Notes: a model not told the origin generated them from the sequence alone. 32,588 nucleotides of DNA from Rikenellaceae bacterium (GCA_015060075.1 SUZE01000023.1:1-32588); one strand, 5' to 3'. Positions 23,210 through 30,870 are shown, counted from the stretch's first letter. Made by a program: numbers and translations.

Positions 23210-25492
23210 CTACTCTGTAAGTTGTCGCAAGGCGTAATTAATACTCAAATACGCCTCTCCAAGGTCGCTCGGAATGTAGAAGTAGTGATTTGAAGATTCG
23301 TAAGCAATCTTTGAATCGGCAGACATAACAGGCATCATATCCTTAATTAGTTTAATCTCCGCCTCGCAAGCCTTACGCATAATCTCTTTATACTCTGCTT
23401 TTTTCGCACTATCTTTCTCTTTCAAATAGAGATTACGAGCCTCAAAGAAGCGTCCTTGCTCTGCCGAAGATTGAAGGTGTATGCGGATAGCCTCTGTACG
23501 ATTTAACTGCTCCCAAACACGCTTTTTAACATCTCCTTTTGCTATTTTGTATGCTTTTTTGAGAAGAGAGACACCCTTCTCGAAACCTTCGGCACTCTTT
23601 GACATTTGACCATACCATACATCGATAGGATATATTATACGCCAACGGTCGTAGGTGTCGTAAGGTATTCCAACCATTGTAGCATCGTAATTGGTAGGTG
23701 TAGTGTAAAATATATTGGAAGGTCCAACATGATGAGGTCCATTATATATTGCCGAAATATTGAACGGATACTCAGGGTATGTTGCCGAGCACTCACGCCA
23801 AGCCTCACGAACAAGTTTTCCTACCTCTTCTCCATACTCTTCGCGCGCCAACTTCTCAACCGCTTCATTCGCTGTACTCTTTTTATCGAACGATTGGAAC
23901 AACTTCATATTTTCAGTTGGATAACCACCCAAACTCCAACTCAAAAATACTCCATCCACGCCCTCTTTCGATAGATTTTCGGCATGTTGTGCCACAAGGT
24001 CAAGTACCGGTATAGATGGGGTAATAGACATCTCCCAAGTGGAATTTACCTGTACTTTTGCCATACATTTCAATCCGGCTGCCTTGGCATATCCCCAATT
24101 TCGGATTGCTCGCTCACCCGGACCCACAACCGACATCGAGTATTCGTTAATCTTCGACTTCACTCCTCCACGGTTGATTGGCATACCCCACTCGCTAACA
24201 CACATATATCTAACATTTTTAGGGAGATTTTCTATTATCTCCTTACACTCGTTATCAGGCCATTTCCAATCCCAAACAATAACCTCTGCTTCGGGAGCAA
24301 CCTTGTGAACTCCTCGCTCCATGGCAGTGTTGATGGCTGCTTGCAACTTGGCATACGAGCCACTGCCGCAATGAGGACATCTTTTGTAGTACTTATAACG
24401 AGAAGTACAATTAGTGAAGTTTTCCGATGCTGTAATCGTAAAAATTCCTCCCAATCCCTTAACTTGCGAGAAAACTCTCTCCAACGAACGAGTAAGCCAA
24501 TTCAACACCTCCGGATTTGAAGGGCAGAATGACTTAATACCTTTTATGGTATATCCTCCATACGCCTTACGCTCCGGCGTAGAATCGAACCACTCCGGAT
24601 CCATTCCACGAGGTTCGTTCATATAGAGAAAAACCTTTACTCCATATTTTGCTGCTCGCTCAACCAAACGCTTCAACCCTTCGATTCGCTCTGCGGCACG
24701 ACTATCTCCCGGAAATCCCTTATCATCAGGTTCTACCAATGTGCGCAAAACCACATGAATCCATATTCCATTCACGCCAACCTCTGCCAAACGGCGGAAC
24801 ATCTCCTCGGGATAGGTTGTCATATCCTTATCGAGCAGAGCATCTCCATAGTTTGCAAAATAGGGATATACAATCTTCAAATCAAATCCACTTTCATCTT
24901 TCTGTGGCTGTATTGCAGGACCTTTAACCTCTTCAAATTCGCGTATAAACTCAAATCGAGGTTCTTCTGTAACAAAAGGATTTATTCCTAATCCCTTTAT
25001 CTCTTTCGCTATCTCCTTGGCACGCTCACGCATTTCGGCAGTAGGTTCAACATAGCGCAATTGCGTGCAGTAAGGTTTAATCTTACCGAGTTTATCATAG
25101 AGAAAATCGTCCTCTATAAGATGAAATTTCAACTCCTCGCGACTCATTCCCAACAACTGCATAATCTGCTCGTATGGGAGAAGATGCCAATTTCGGCGAA
25201 GAATGGTAATATAACCCTGTTTGGTCGCCCACTCTTTCTCGATAGTCTGTTTTTTAGATAGACCCATAGAGGTAGCCAACTCCTCTACCTTCTCCACCGA
25301 AGTACCAAGAATTGCAGCCAATTTACCCTTCTCCACAACACTCCAATTGCGCCATACAAAGGTGTATTGGCGATGTGGGAAGTAGGCAAACTCTAACGCC
25401 GGAGTTCTGCCATCCTCACCAGGCAGTTTCTGCGCCACAACATCAGCGCACAGAAAAACTACAAACATCAAAATAGTTAGAAATCTCTTCAT
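23210..25492 (-). CDS. Secreted TIM-barrel, glycoside hydrolase-like protein, family not recognised
   Basis: The 760-residue product has a Sec signal peptide ending CADVVA-Q. Residues about 20-190 form a helical N-terminal part with repeats such as KVEELATSMGLSKKQ. Residues about 205-560 look like a (beta/alpha)8 barrel: EVGVNGIWIHVVLRTL, YGVKVFLYMNEPRG, GGIFTITASENFTNC, EAEVIVWDWKWPD, NVRYMCVSEWGMP and GVDGVFLSWSLGG occur in the order and spacing of barrel strands. Candidate catalytic acids are the Glu of LYMNEP, ITASENF and VSEWG. A CPHCG motif (in KRCPHCGSGSY) may bind metal or form a disulphide. The C-terminal 200 residues are helical. I infer a secreted glycan-degrading enzyme but cannot name a GH family. 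It starts 40 bases after nadA and is probably co-transcribed with it. Confidence 0.7.
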   Translation of the reverse strand: MKRFLTILMFVVFLCADVVAQKLPGEDGRTPALEFAYFPHRQYTFVWRNWSVVEKGKLAAILGTSVEKVEELATSMGLSKKQTIEKEWATKQGYITILRRNWHLLPYEQIMQLLGMSREELKFHLIEDDFLYDKLGKIKPYCTQLRYVEPTAEMRERAKEIAKEIKGLGINPFVTEEPRFEFIREFEEVKGPAIQPQKDESGFDLKIVYPYFANYGDALLDKDMTTYPEEMFRRLAEVGVNGIWIHVVLRTLVEPDDKGFPGDSRAAERIEGLKRLVERAAKYGVKVFLYMNEPRGMDPEWFDSTPERKAYGGYTIKGIKSFCPSNPEVLNWLTRSLERVFSQVKGLGGIFTITASENFTNCTSRYKYYKRCPHCGSGSYAKLQAAINTAMERGVHKVAPEAEVIVWDWKWPDNECKEIIENLPKNVRYMCVSEWGMPINRGGVKSKINEYSMSVVGPGERAIRNWGYAKAAGLKCMAKVQVNSTWEMSITPSIPVLDLVAQHAENLSKEGVDGVFLSWSLGGYPTENMKLFQSFDKKSTANEAVEKLAREEYGEEVGKLVREAWRECSATYPEYPFNISAIYNGPHHVGPSNIFYTTPTNYDATMVGIPYDTYDRWRIIYPIDVWYGQMSKSAEGFEKGVSLLKKAYKIAKGDVKKRVWEQLNRTEAIRIHLQSSAEQGRFFEARNLYLKEKDSAKKAEYKEIMRKACEAEIKLIKDMMPVMSADSKIAYESSNHYFYIPSDLGEAYLSINYALRQLTE

Positions 25493-25532
25493 TGCTCTAT
25501 TTTCTTTAATTAGGTTAAATTAGGTTAATATT

Positions 25533-26462
25533 CTATCCAACTTTTACCATCGCCTCAATAGATTTCGAAGCCTTTTGTCTGGTCACCTCATCGAGTTCAA
25601 TCGTTGGTGACTCGTTTTCGAGGCAGGCGATAATACTTTCGAGCGTTATCATCTTCATATACTCGCACTCGTTGCATGCCTTACCCTCGATAGATGGCGC
25701 AGGGATAAACTTTTTCTGCGGATACCTCTTCTCCATCTCTGCCAAGATACCCGGCTCGGTAACTACGATAAAAGTATCGCAATCGCTCTCTCCGCAGTAT
25801 GACAAAATACCCGCCGTAGAGCCGCAATAGTCCGCTAAATCGGCGACCTCTCCCCTACATTCGGGGTGAACAACAACTTTTGCCTCAGGGTGCGCCTTTT
25901 TAAGGATTAAAATACCCTCTTTTGAGAACTTTTCGTGAACATGGCAAGCGCCGTTCCACAAAATCATATTCTCGCGCCCTGTAATCTTTTTGATATAGGA
26001 ACCGAGATTTTTATCGGGAGCGAAGATTATCGGTTGCTCGCGCGGAATGGACTCTACCACCTGCAAGGCATTTGACGAGGTGCAACATATATCTGTCAGA
26101 GCCTTCACACCCACCGTTGTATTCACATACGACACAACGAGAGCTTCGGGGTGTTGCGCCTTGAACGCAGCAAACTCCTCGGCATTGCACGACTCGGCGA
26201 GCGAGCAGGTCGCCTCAGGGTTAGGGATAAGCACCTTTTTCTCGGGCGAGAGGACCTTTGCAGTTTCGCCCATAAAGTGAACTCCGGCAAAGAGGATAGT
26301 TTTTGCCTCAATATCGCGTGCCTTGACCGACAACGCCAACGAGTCGCCCAAGAAATCTGCCACCTGTTGCACCTCCGGGCGAGTATAGTAGTGCGCCAAA
26401 ATTACAACGCCTTTCTCGCGCTTCAACTCTTCGATTCTTTGGACAAGTTTTTCCACACCCAT
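25533..26462 (-). CDS. nadA: Quinolinate synthase
   Basis: The 309-residue product matches the NadA family in length and motifs. It condenses iminoaspartate with dihydroxyacetone phosphate to quinolinate in NAD synthesis. Family phrases are VVILAHYYTRPEVQ, GVHFMGETAKVLSP, SYVNTTVGVKAL and APDKNLGSYI. The three 4Fe-4S ligands are expected at C86 (PEATCSLAE), C173 (NGACHVHEKF) and C263 or C266 (GKACNECEYMK). The partner genes nadB and nadC are not next to it. A 345-base AT-rich gap separates it from mrp. Confidence 0.97.
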   Translation of the reverse strand: MGVEKLVQRIEELKREKGVVILAHYYTRPEVQQVADFLGDSLALSVKARDIEAKTILFAGVHFMGETAKVLSPEKKVLIPNPEATCSLAESCNAEEFAAFKAQHPEALVVSYVNTTVGVKALTDICCTSSNALQVVESIPREQPIIFAPDKNLGSYIKKITGRENMILWNGACHVHEKFSKEGILILKKAHPEAKVVVHPECRGEVADLADYCGSTAGILSYCGESDCDTFIVVTEPGILAEMEKRYPQKKFIPAPSIEGKACNECEYMKMITLESIIACLENESPTIELDEVTRQKASKSIEAMVKVG

Positions 26463-26807
26463 TTTTTATTATTTGTTTTATAAATTTAATTAAATAATGA
26501 ATTAATATAAATCTAAACAACAACAATAATAGCTGTTGAAAGTGTTGATATCTTTTTTCCGAAAAAAGTTACTAACCTCCGTTTTTGAAAAATTTTATAA
26601 ACCTCTGCGCTAACACCCTGATAGAGCCAATTTCGCCCCCACTTTTCAACAAATGTTTATAATTGGTTTTAACATTTTAACATTGTTATTTTTGAACAAT
26701 TTTAATTAAAATAATTCAAATAAAAATAACAACAATTTTTAATAAGTCGGGTGAATTTTGAAAACCTCAAAAGTTATTACAACTTATCAAAAGTTTTCCA
26801 CCCCTTA
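26463..26807. other. AT-rich intergenic region with DnaA-box-like sites
   Basis: No gene is seen. The region 26641-26760 is strongly AT-rich (10 G/C in 26701-26760). Repeated TTATCAACA-like words occur: TTATCAACA at 26805-26813 and 26827-26835, GTATCAACA on the minus strand at 26851-26859, TTTTCAACA at 26643-26651, TTATCAAAA at 26784-26792 and TTTTCCACC at 26794-26802. The first three lie in the end of mrp. The nadA promoter should also be here but was not located. Confidence 0.45.
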
Positions 26808-27884
26808 TCAACACATTTCTTCCATCTTATCAACAACTTTTCTCGCCACTTGTTGATACACCTCCGCAACCTGCGGAACAGTGTTTACTGCCGGTACTCC
26901 ATCGTCAGCACCCTGCATAATGTCTTGAATTATAGGTACTTCGCCCAATAAATCAACTCCTACGCTCTCGGCGTATCGTGCTGCGCCACCCTTGCCGAAA
27001 ATGTAGTAACGGTTGTTCGGCAATTCGGCAGGCGTAAACCACGCCATATTCTCCACAACCCCTAAAACCGGTATGTTTACATTCGGATTTCGGAACATCT
27101 CAACACCACGAACTACATCTGCCACAGCCACTTGCTGAGGAGTTGAAACAATAATCGCTCCGCCAATACGCAATTCGTTAATTATTGACAAATGTATGTC
27201 GCCCGTACCCGGAGGAAGGTCAATTAATAAAAAATCTAAATTTCCCCACTCGGTTTGGTGGATAAGTTGGCGTAATGCGCTGTTTGCCATGGTGCCACGC
27301 CACAACAGAGCATCGTTCTTGCGGATAAACATCGCTATCGAAATCAGCTTTATTCCCCCCACCTCGGCAGGTACGATATAGTCGCGACCGTCAACTTGTA
27401 TTGCATCGGGCAGATAATCCTCCACACCGAACATCTTCGACTGCGAAGGGCCGTAGATATCGGCATCGAGAACACCGACTTTGTAACCCTCCTTTGCCAA
27501 CGCTACGGCGAGGTTTGCGGTAACGGTCGATTTGCCCACTCCACCCTTGCCCGAAGCGACGGCTACAATATGTTTGATATTTGCGGTGGTCGAGAAGTTG
27601 TGCATCTCCTCGATAGCGGCATTTTTGGCTGCTCGCTTGGCACTCTTCTCGCCCTCTTTGATAACGACAACGACCTTGTAGTCGGGGTAAGCCGCAGCGA
27701 TGGTCTGCTCTACTCGGCTCTTGATTTTTACGGCAAACGGGTCACGCGCCTTGCGGAAGATAAGCGACACAACGACCTTCTCCCCCTCAATCTCGGCACC
27801 CTCAAAAATTCCTGCTGTTACAATATCCTGCTCCAATTCGGGATGAAAAACACCGTGAAGAAGCTCTTTAATTTTGTTTCTCAT
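26808..27884 (-). CDS. Mrp/ApbC-type iron-sulfur cluster carrier ATPase
   Basis: The 358-residue product has an N-terminal DUF59/FeS-assembly domain (about 1-85) and a P-loop ATPase (about 100-350). The deviant Walker A reads ASGKGGVGKST, with LDADIYGPSQSKMFG as switch I and LLIDLPPGTGDIHLS as the Walker B region; STPQQVAVADVVRG and VLGVVENMAWF follow. Mrp proteins carry 4Fe-4S clusters to target enzymes. The CxxC pair present after the ENM segment in many homologues is missing here (MAWFTPAELPNNRYYIFG), which I believe is usual for Bacteroidetes. It is upstream of nadA, a 4Fe-4S enzyme, on the same strand. Confidence 0.93.
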   Translation of the reverse strand: MRNKIKELLHGVFHPELEQDIVTAGIFEGAEIEGEKVVVSLIFRKARDPFAVKIKSRVEQTIAAAYPDYKVVVVIKEGEKSAKRAAKNAAIEEMHNFSTTANIKHIVAVASGKGGVGKSTVTANLAVALAKEGYKVGVLDADIYGPSQSKMFGVEDYLPDAIQVDGRDYIVPAEVGGIKLISIAMFIRKNDALLWRGTMANSALRQLIHQTEWGNLDFLLIDLPPGTGDIHLSIINELRIGGAIIVSTPQQVAVADVVRGVEMFRNPNVNIPVLGVVENMAWFTPAELPNNRYYIFGKGGAARYAESVGVDLLGEVPIIQDIMQGADDGVPAVNTVPQVAEVYQQVARKVVDKMEEMC

Positions 27885-27898
27885 AATAACTTATGTAT

Positions 27899-27936
27899 CG
27901 TCATTGCGAGAGCCGAAAGGCTCGTGGCAATCTCCC
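27899..27936. repeat. REP-like hairpin element starting CGTCATTGCGAG
   Basis: CGTCATTGCGAG, then AGCC-GAAA-GGCT, then CGTGGCAATCTCCC. ATTGC and GCAAT at the ends pair and the centre is GAGCC/GGCTC with a GAAA loop. It resembles the widespread CGTCATTGCGAG...GCAATCTC intergenic repeats seen in many bacterial genomes. Confidence 0.7.
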
Positions 27937-27947
27937 TTATTGTTTTT

Positions 27948-27974
27948 TTAGTGAAATTAGTGAGTTTAGTGAAT
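27948..27974. repeat. Three-copy 9-bp repeat upstream of mrp
   Basis: Units TTAGTGAAA, TTAGTGAGT, TTAGTGAAT. Its last part is the left arm of an 11-bp inverted repeat. Confidence 0.75.
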
Positions 27975-28000
27975 TTAAGGATTGGCGCATCACTAAACTC
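27962..28000. repeat. Perfect 11-bp inverted repeat upstream of mrp
   Basis: GAGTTTAGTGA (27962-27972) and TCACTAAACTC (27990-28000) with a 17-base loop. It would lie in the mrp leader if transcription starts from the 28061 box. No T-run, so not a terminator. Confidence 0.65.
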
Positions 28001-28060
28001 CTTATATTCCCTATTCTCCCTAAATTCTCTATCTCTTGTGCCAAAGCTCTTTTCCTACTG

Positions 28061-28068
28061 CAAATTTA
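28061..28068 (-). promoter_or_regulatory. Probable -7 box of mrp
   Basis: TAAATTTG on the minus strand fits TAnnTTTG. A weak TTGG-like partner lies 23 bases upstream. It is the mirror of the box at 28112. Confidence 0.45.
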
Positions 28069-28111
28069 GCAAAAATTCCCCCACGATAACGCAACTATGG
28101 AAAATTATTTC

Positions 28112-28119
28112 TAAATTTG
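28112..28119 (+). promoter_or_regulatory. Probable -7 box of the BspA-like gene
   Basis: TAAATTTG on the plus strand. With the mrp box it forms an 11-bp inverted repeat (TGCAAATTTAG 28060-28070 and CTAAATTTGCA 28111-28121). Transcription from here would give a leader of nearly 290 bases. No clear -33 TTTG is present. Confidence 0.4.
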
Positions 28120-28125
28120 CATTGC

Positions 28126-28413
28126 AGTCCTCGGATTGCAGACATATAGAAAGTGTTTTTCGAAGTCCTTACAAAGAAATCTGACAGTTTCAATTGACTA
28201 AGGGATAACGGGCAACACTCATTTCTTGTATATATGCTATTGGTATGCTCTATGCCAATGTATTGCTATATACAGGTGTGAGGCATTGTAGCGTTTATTT
28301 TAGTCAAGGTTTTGTCAGAACCTCTTTGTAAATAGACGAAAATCAACCTCACACTTTCTTATTGTCATAACAGCGCAAACACATATTGTTTAACACTTTA
28401 ATAATTTACTGTT
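28126..28413 (+). other. Possible long structured leader of the BspA-like gene
   Basis: No ORF is convincing here. An imperfect long hairpin joins TGTATATA (from 28228) to TATATACA (to about 28277), with inner ATTGG/CCAAT pairing. GTGTGAGG (about 28280) can pair with CCTCACAC (about 28348). This could be a regulatory 5' leader or a DNA-binding region. No known riboswitch core was recognised. Confidence 0.4.
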
Positions 28414-30159
28414 ATGAAAAAGATTTTACTTTCAGTCGTTCTTGCAACGACTTTGGCGCTTACATCGTGCCAATTTGATGATTCGGCTCTTTGGAGCAAA
28501 CTCGATGAGTATGGTCAGTCGATTAAAGACCACGAGCAGCGCATCTCTGCCCTCGAAGAGTTGTGCAAGCAGATGAACACTAACATTGAAGCGTTGCAGA
28601 CTCTCGTTGATGCGCTCGAAAAGCGTGACTATGTAACCAATGTTTCTGAGGTGCGTAGCAATGGCGAGGTTATCGGATATACCATTTCATTTGCTTACAG
28701 CGACACCATTACAATCTACCACGGACAAGATGGTAAAGACGGAGCGAATGGTGCTGACGGCAAAGACGGTATCACTCCGCAACTCAAAATCGAGAATGAC
28801 TATTGGTATGTGTCTTATGACAATGGCGCAACTTGGGTGCAACTTGGCAAGGCAACGGGCGAAGATGGAAAAGACGGACAAGATGGCAACGATGGTGCAG
28901 ACGGTAGTGATGGCGCTGATGGCGAGGACGGTGATAGCATCTTCAAGAGTGTAACCCAAGATGACGAATATGTCTATTTCAACCTGGCAGACGGCACAAT
29001 GATTACTTTGCCAAAGCACGATAAGGAGAATATCCAATTTGAGGACTTGCAAGTAAAGGCAATCTGCTGCAAGAATTGGGACACCAACAACGATGGCGAA
29101 CTCTCCTATGCCGAAGCAGCAGCGGTAGAAACTATTGGAACGAAATTTAAGGGCAATACCGATATCATTGCATTTACTGAACTGAAATACTTTACAGGAA
29201 TAACAGAAATTCCTGCAAACGCTTTTAATGGTTGTACTGCGTTGTGGAAAGTTAAAATCCCTGAACAAATAACCTCTATTGGTACTTATGCTTTCAAGGG
29301 GACAAAGAATTTAACCAATATAACTATTCCAAATCAAATGACTTCAATTGGAGAATATGCATTTTCAAATAGTTCCATAACAAATATATTCATTCCTGAT
29401 AATATCATTTTGATTGAAAATAGAGCGTTCGAAAGTTGCACCTCATTGACAAGTATAACAATTGGTAATGGTGTTACTTTGATTGGAGAGTACGCTTTCT
29501 ATGGTTGTTCCTCACTTAAAAGCGTGGCATTTGGTAGAAGTATTATATCGTTTAAAGCAAATTGTTTTTATTCGTGCAACATAGATACTGTTAGAATATC
29601 AGATATAACCGCTTGGTGTCAAAATAGTTTTGATGGAACAGAGTCTCACCCATCTCAATTAGGTTCTAATCTATATATCAATGGTGAATTAGCGACTAAT
29701 TTGGTGATACCTCAAAGCGTGTCTTCTATTGCCCCATTTGCTTTTTATAATTGCGACAACATAGAAAATGTAACTATTTCCGAGGGCGTAGTAACAATTG
29801 GTACGAGCGCATTCGAGGAGTGCAGTAATTTGGTAACGGTCGATATTCCTAATAGCGTATTTACGATAGAGAAAGCCGCATTTTATGATAGTGGTGCTCA
29901 GTTGAAGAATGTTTATTGTAAAGCAACAATCCCTCCAACTATATTCTATTATTATGAAGCAAAAAGTAGCTACTCGAGTGATTATTTGCTTTATTCGGAT
30001 AAAGCCTCTTTTTATTTGCATTCTAATCTAAAAATATTTGTACCACGGGATTCCTACAATCAGTACATCTCTTACACTACATACGAGCATAGTGTGTTGT
30101 CACAAACAAATTGGAGTAAATATAAATCGTATGTACAACCCTATAACTTCCAAGAATAA
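28414..30159 (+). CDS. BspA-type leucine-rich repeat lipoprotein with collagen-like segments
   Basis: The 581-residue product has a lipoprotein signal (LTSC, C19). Domains in order: a coiled coil (about 24-72, SKLDEYGQSIKDHEQRISAL), a small beta domain, collagen-like Gly-X-Y runs at 104-119 and 149-173 (rich in GKDG and GADG), a short domain between them (YWYVSYDNGATWVQLG), an EF-hand-like loop D223-TNNDGELSY, and LRR_5/BspA repeats from about 245 to 540 (for example AFNGCTALWKVKIPEQITSIG). The coiled coil and Gly-X-Y runs probably make a trimeric stalk that holds the LRR head away from the cell. BspA proteins of this type bind host matrix proteins or other bacteria; the target here is unknown. 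The GC content falls sharply within the LRR part. Hairpin and two small ORFs follow. Confidence 0.88.
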   Translation: MKKILLSVVLATTLALTSCQFDDSALWSKLDEYGQSIKDHEQRISALEELCKQMNTNIEALQTLVDALEKRDYVTNVSEVRSNGEVIGYTISFAYSDTITIYHGQDGKDGANGADGKDGITPQLKIENDYWYVSYDNGATWVQLGKATGEDGKDGQDGNDGADGSDGADGEDGDSIFKSVTQDDEYVYFNLADGTMITLPKHDKENIQFEDLQVKAICCKNWDTNNDGELSYAEAAAVETIGTKFKGNTDIIAFTELKYFTGITEIPANAFNGCTALWKVKIPEQITSIGTYAFKGTKNLTNITIPNQMTSIGEYAFSNSSITNIFIPDNIILIENRAFESCTSLTSITIGNGVTLIGEYAFYGCSSLKSVAFGRSIISFKANCFYSCNIDTVRISDITAWCQNSFDGTESHPSQLGSNLYINGELATNLVIPQSVSSIAPFAFYNCDNIENVTISEGVVTIGTSAFEECSNLVTVDIPNSVFTIEKAAFYDSGAQLKNVYCKATIPPTIFYYYEAKSSYSSDYLLYSDKASFYLHSNLKIFVPRDSYNQYISYTTYEHSVLSQTNWSKYKSYVQPYNFQE

Positions 30160-30170
30160 ATAACTTAACT

Positions 30171-30196
30171 GGTTGGTGGTTTAATCGCCACCAACC
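30171..30196 (+). promoter_or_regulatory. Intercistronic hairpin after the BspA-like gene
   Basis: GGTTGGTGG (30171-30179) and CCACCAACC (30188-30196) pair perfectly with an 8-base loop. Only two T follow, so it is more likely an mRNA-processing or stabilising hairpin than a full terminator. Confidence 0.6.
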
Positions 30197-30211
30197 TTAA
30201 AAAGAATAGAT

Positions 30212-30490
30212 ATGGATACAGCAATACTCACAAATATTAGAATTCTTACAACGAATTTTAAAGAGGTATCGCAAACAGCGTGTTATGCAGATATGACTTT
30301 AAGTAGTAGCCCCAACAATCCGATAAAGGTGGAGATAACTCACCCAAATAAAGAGAATTGGATTGCACATTGTCATAAAAGTAATAAGTCTTATGATTTG
30401 AATATAGAAGGAAAAAATTCTATACTTGATTTACAAAATGGCAATGAGGTGGAGATTTTTGATTCTGCATATCCACAGGCAACTTTATAA
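30212..30490 (+). CDS. Small hypothetical protein, AT-rich
   Basis: 92 residues with no signal peptide or membrane segment. The sequence is beta-rich (YADMTLSSSPNNPIKVEITHP, SYDLNIEGKNSILDLQNGNEVEIF). I do not recognise a family. It starts 52 bases after the BspA-like gene and 11 bases before the next small ORF, both also AT-rich, so the two small ORFs are likely a unit. Could be spurious, but an ATG, good length and consistent strand support it. Confidence 0.55.
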   Translation: MDTAILTNIRILTTNFKEVSQTACYADMTLSSSPNNPIKVEITHPNKENWIAHCHKSNKSYDLNIEGKNSILDLQNGNEVEIFDSAYPQATL

Positions 30491-30501
30491 TAGGAAAAGC
30501 A

Positions 30502-30711
30502 ATGAATATTAAAGATTGGTGGTGTTTAATAAAAGATAACAAGAAGTATCTGATAGTCTTCTTAATAGGCGTTGTAATGTTAGCTATTGGGGGTATTATT
30601 TGGAATTGCTGTGTTGGCAAGATACTTTTGTGTGGTGGAATAATCATATCTCTTATTGCTGCTATATTAGGATTGCGCAACAAGGATTTAGAGTGGGAAG
30701 AGTTTGATTGA
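30502..30711 (+). CDS. Small membrane protein with two transmembrane segments
   Basis: 69 residues. Two hydrophobic helices are clear: YLIVFLIGVVMLAIGGIIW (about 16-34) and GKILLCGGIIISLIAAILGL (about 39-58), with a short loop between. A basic N-terminal tail and an acidic C-terminus (LEWEEFD) flank them. It starts 11 bases after the 92-residue ORF and is followed by a terminator. The pairing with a small soluble protein could suggest a toxin/immunity or regulatory pair, but nothing in the sequence proves this. Confidence 0.6.
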   Translation: MNIKDWWCLIKDNKKYLIVFLIGVVMLAIGGIIWNCCVGKILLCGGIIISLIAAILGLRNKDLEWEEFD

Positions 30712-30733
30712 CAAAGTCAATCGCAATTTTTCG

Positions 30734-30766
30734 AGCGACTTCACAAAATTGTGGAGTCGCTTTTTT
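30734..30766 (+). terminator. Rho-independent terminator after the small membrane protein gene
   Basis: AGCGACTTCAC (30734-30744) pairs with GTGGAGTCGCT (30751-30761), with one G-T pair and a 6-base loop. The T-run is 30761-30766. Confidence 0.88.
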
Positions 30767-30793
30767 AATGCCATTCTTTGTCATTCTCTCCCA

Positions 30794-30826
30794 CAAAAAT
30801 CCCCGAGCAAATCTCTCTGCTCGGGG
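30794..30826 (-). terminator. Rho-independent terminator of sppA
   Basis: CCCCGAGCA (30801-30809) and TGCTCGGGG (30818-30826) pair perfectly. On the minus strand the stem is followed by ATTTTTG (T-run 30794-30798). Confidence 0.88.
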
Positions 30827-30835
30827 AAAATAATT

Positions 30836-30870
30836 TTAATTCTTAATTCTCAACTCTTAATTCTTAATTT
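30836..30870. repeat. Five-copy 7-bp repeat at the end of sppA
   Basis: Units TTAATTC, TTAATTC, TCAACTC, TTAATTC, TTAATTT. The sppA stop codon (TAA, 30864-30866 on the minus strand) lies in the last unit. The same unit occurs upstream of leuS. Confidence 0.9.

Noticed and set aside
23024..23293. Plus-strand ORF of 89 codons with QVITGLNRG
   Set aside because: It consists of dispersed repeat copy B and then runs through a terminator into the antisense of the 23210 gene.
26552..26568. CTTTTTT/AAAAAAG hairpin as terminator of mrp
   Set aside because: The stem is only A-T pairs apart from the ends, has a 3-base loop and no proper T-run on the minus strand.
27396..28184. Plus-strand ORF of 262 codons
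   Set aside because: Most of it is antisense to mrp, and the rest covers a REP-like element and the mrp leader. No protein family features.
28738..28940. Short GC-rich repeats that could be taken for a CRISPR or minisatellite
   Set aside because: They encode the Gly-X-Y collagen-like segments in frame, so the repetition is explained by the protein.
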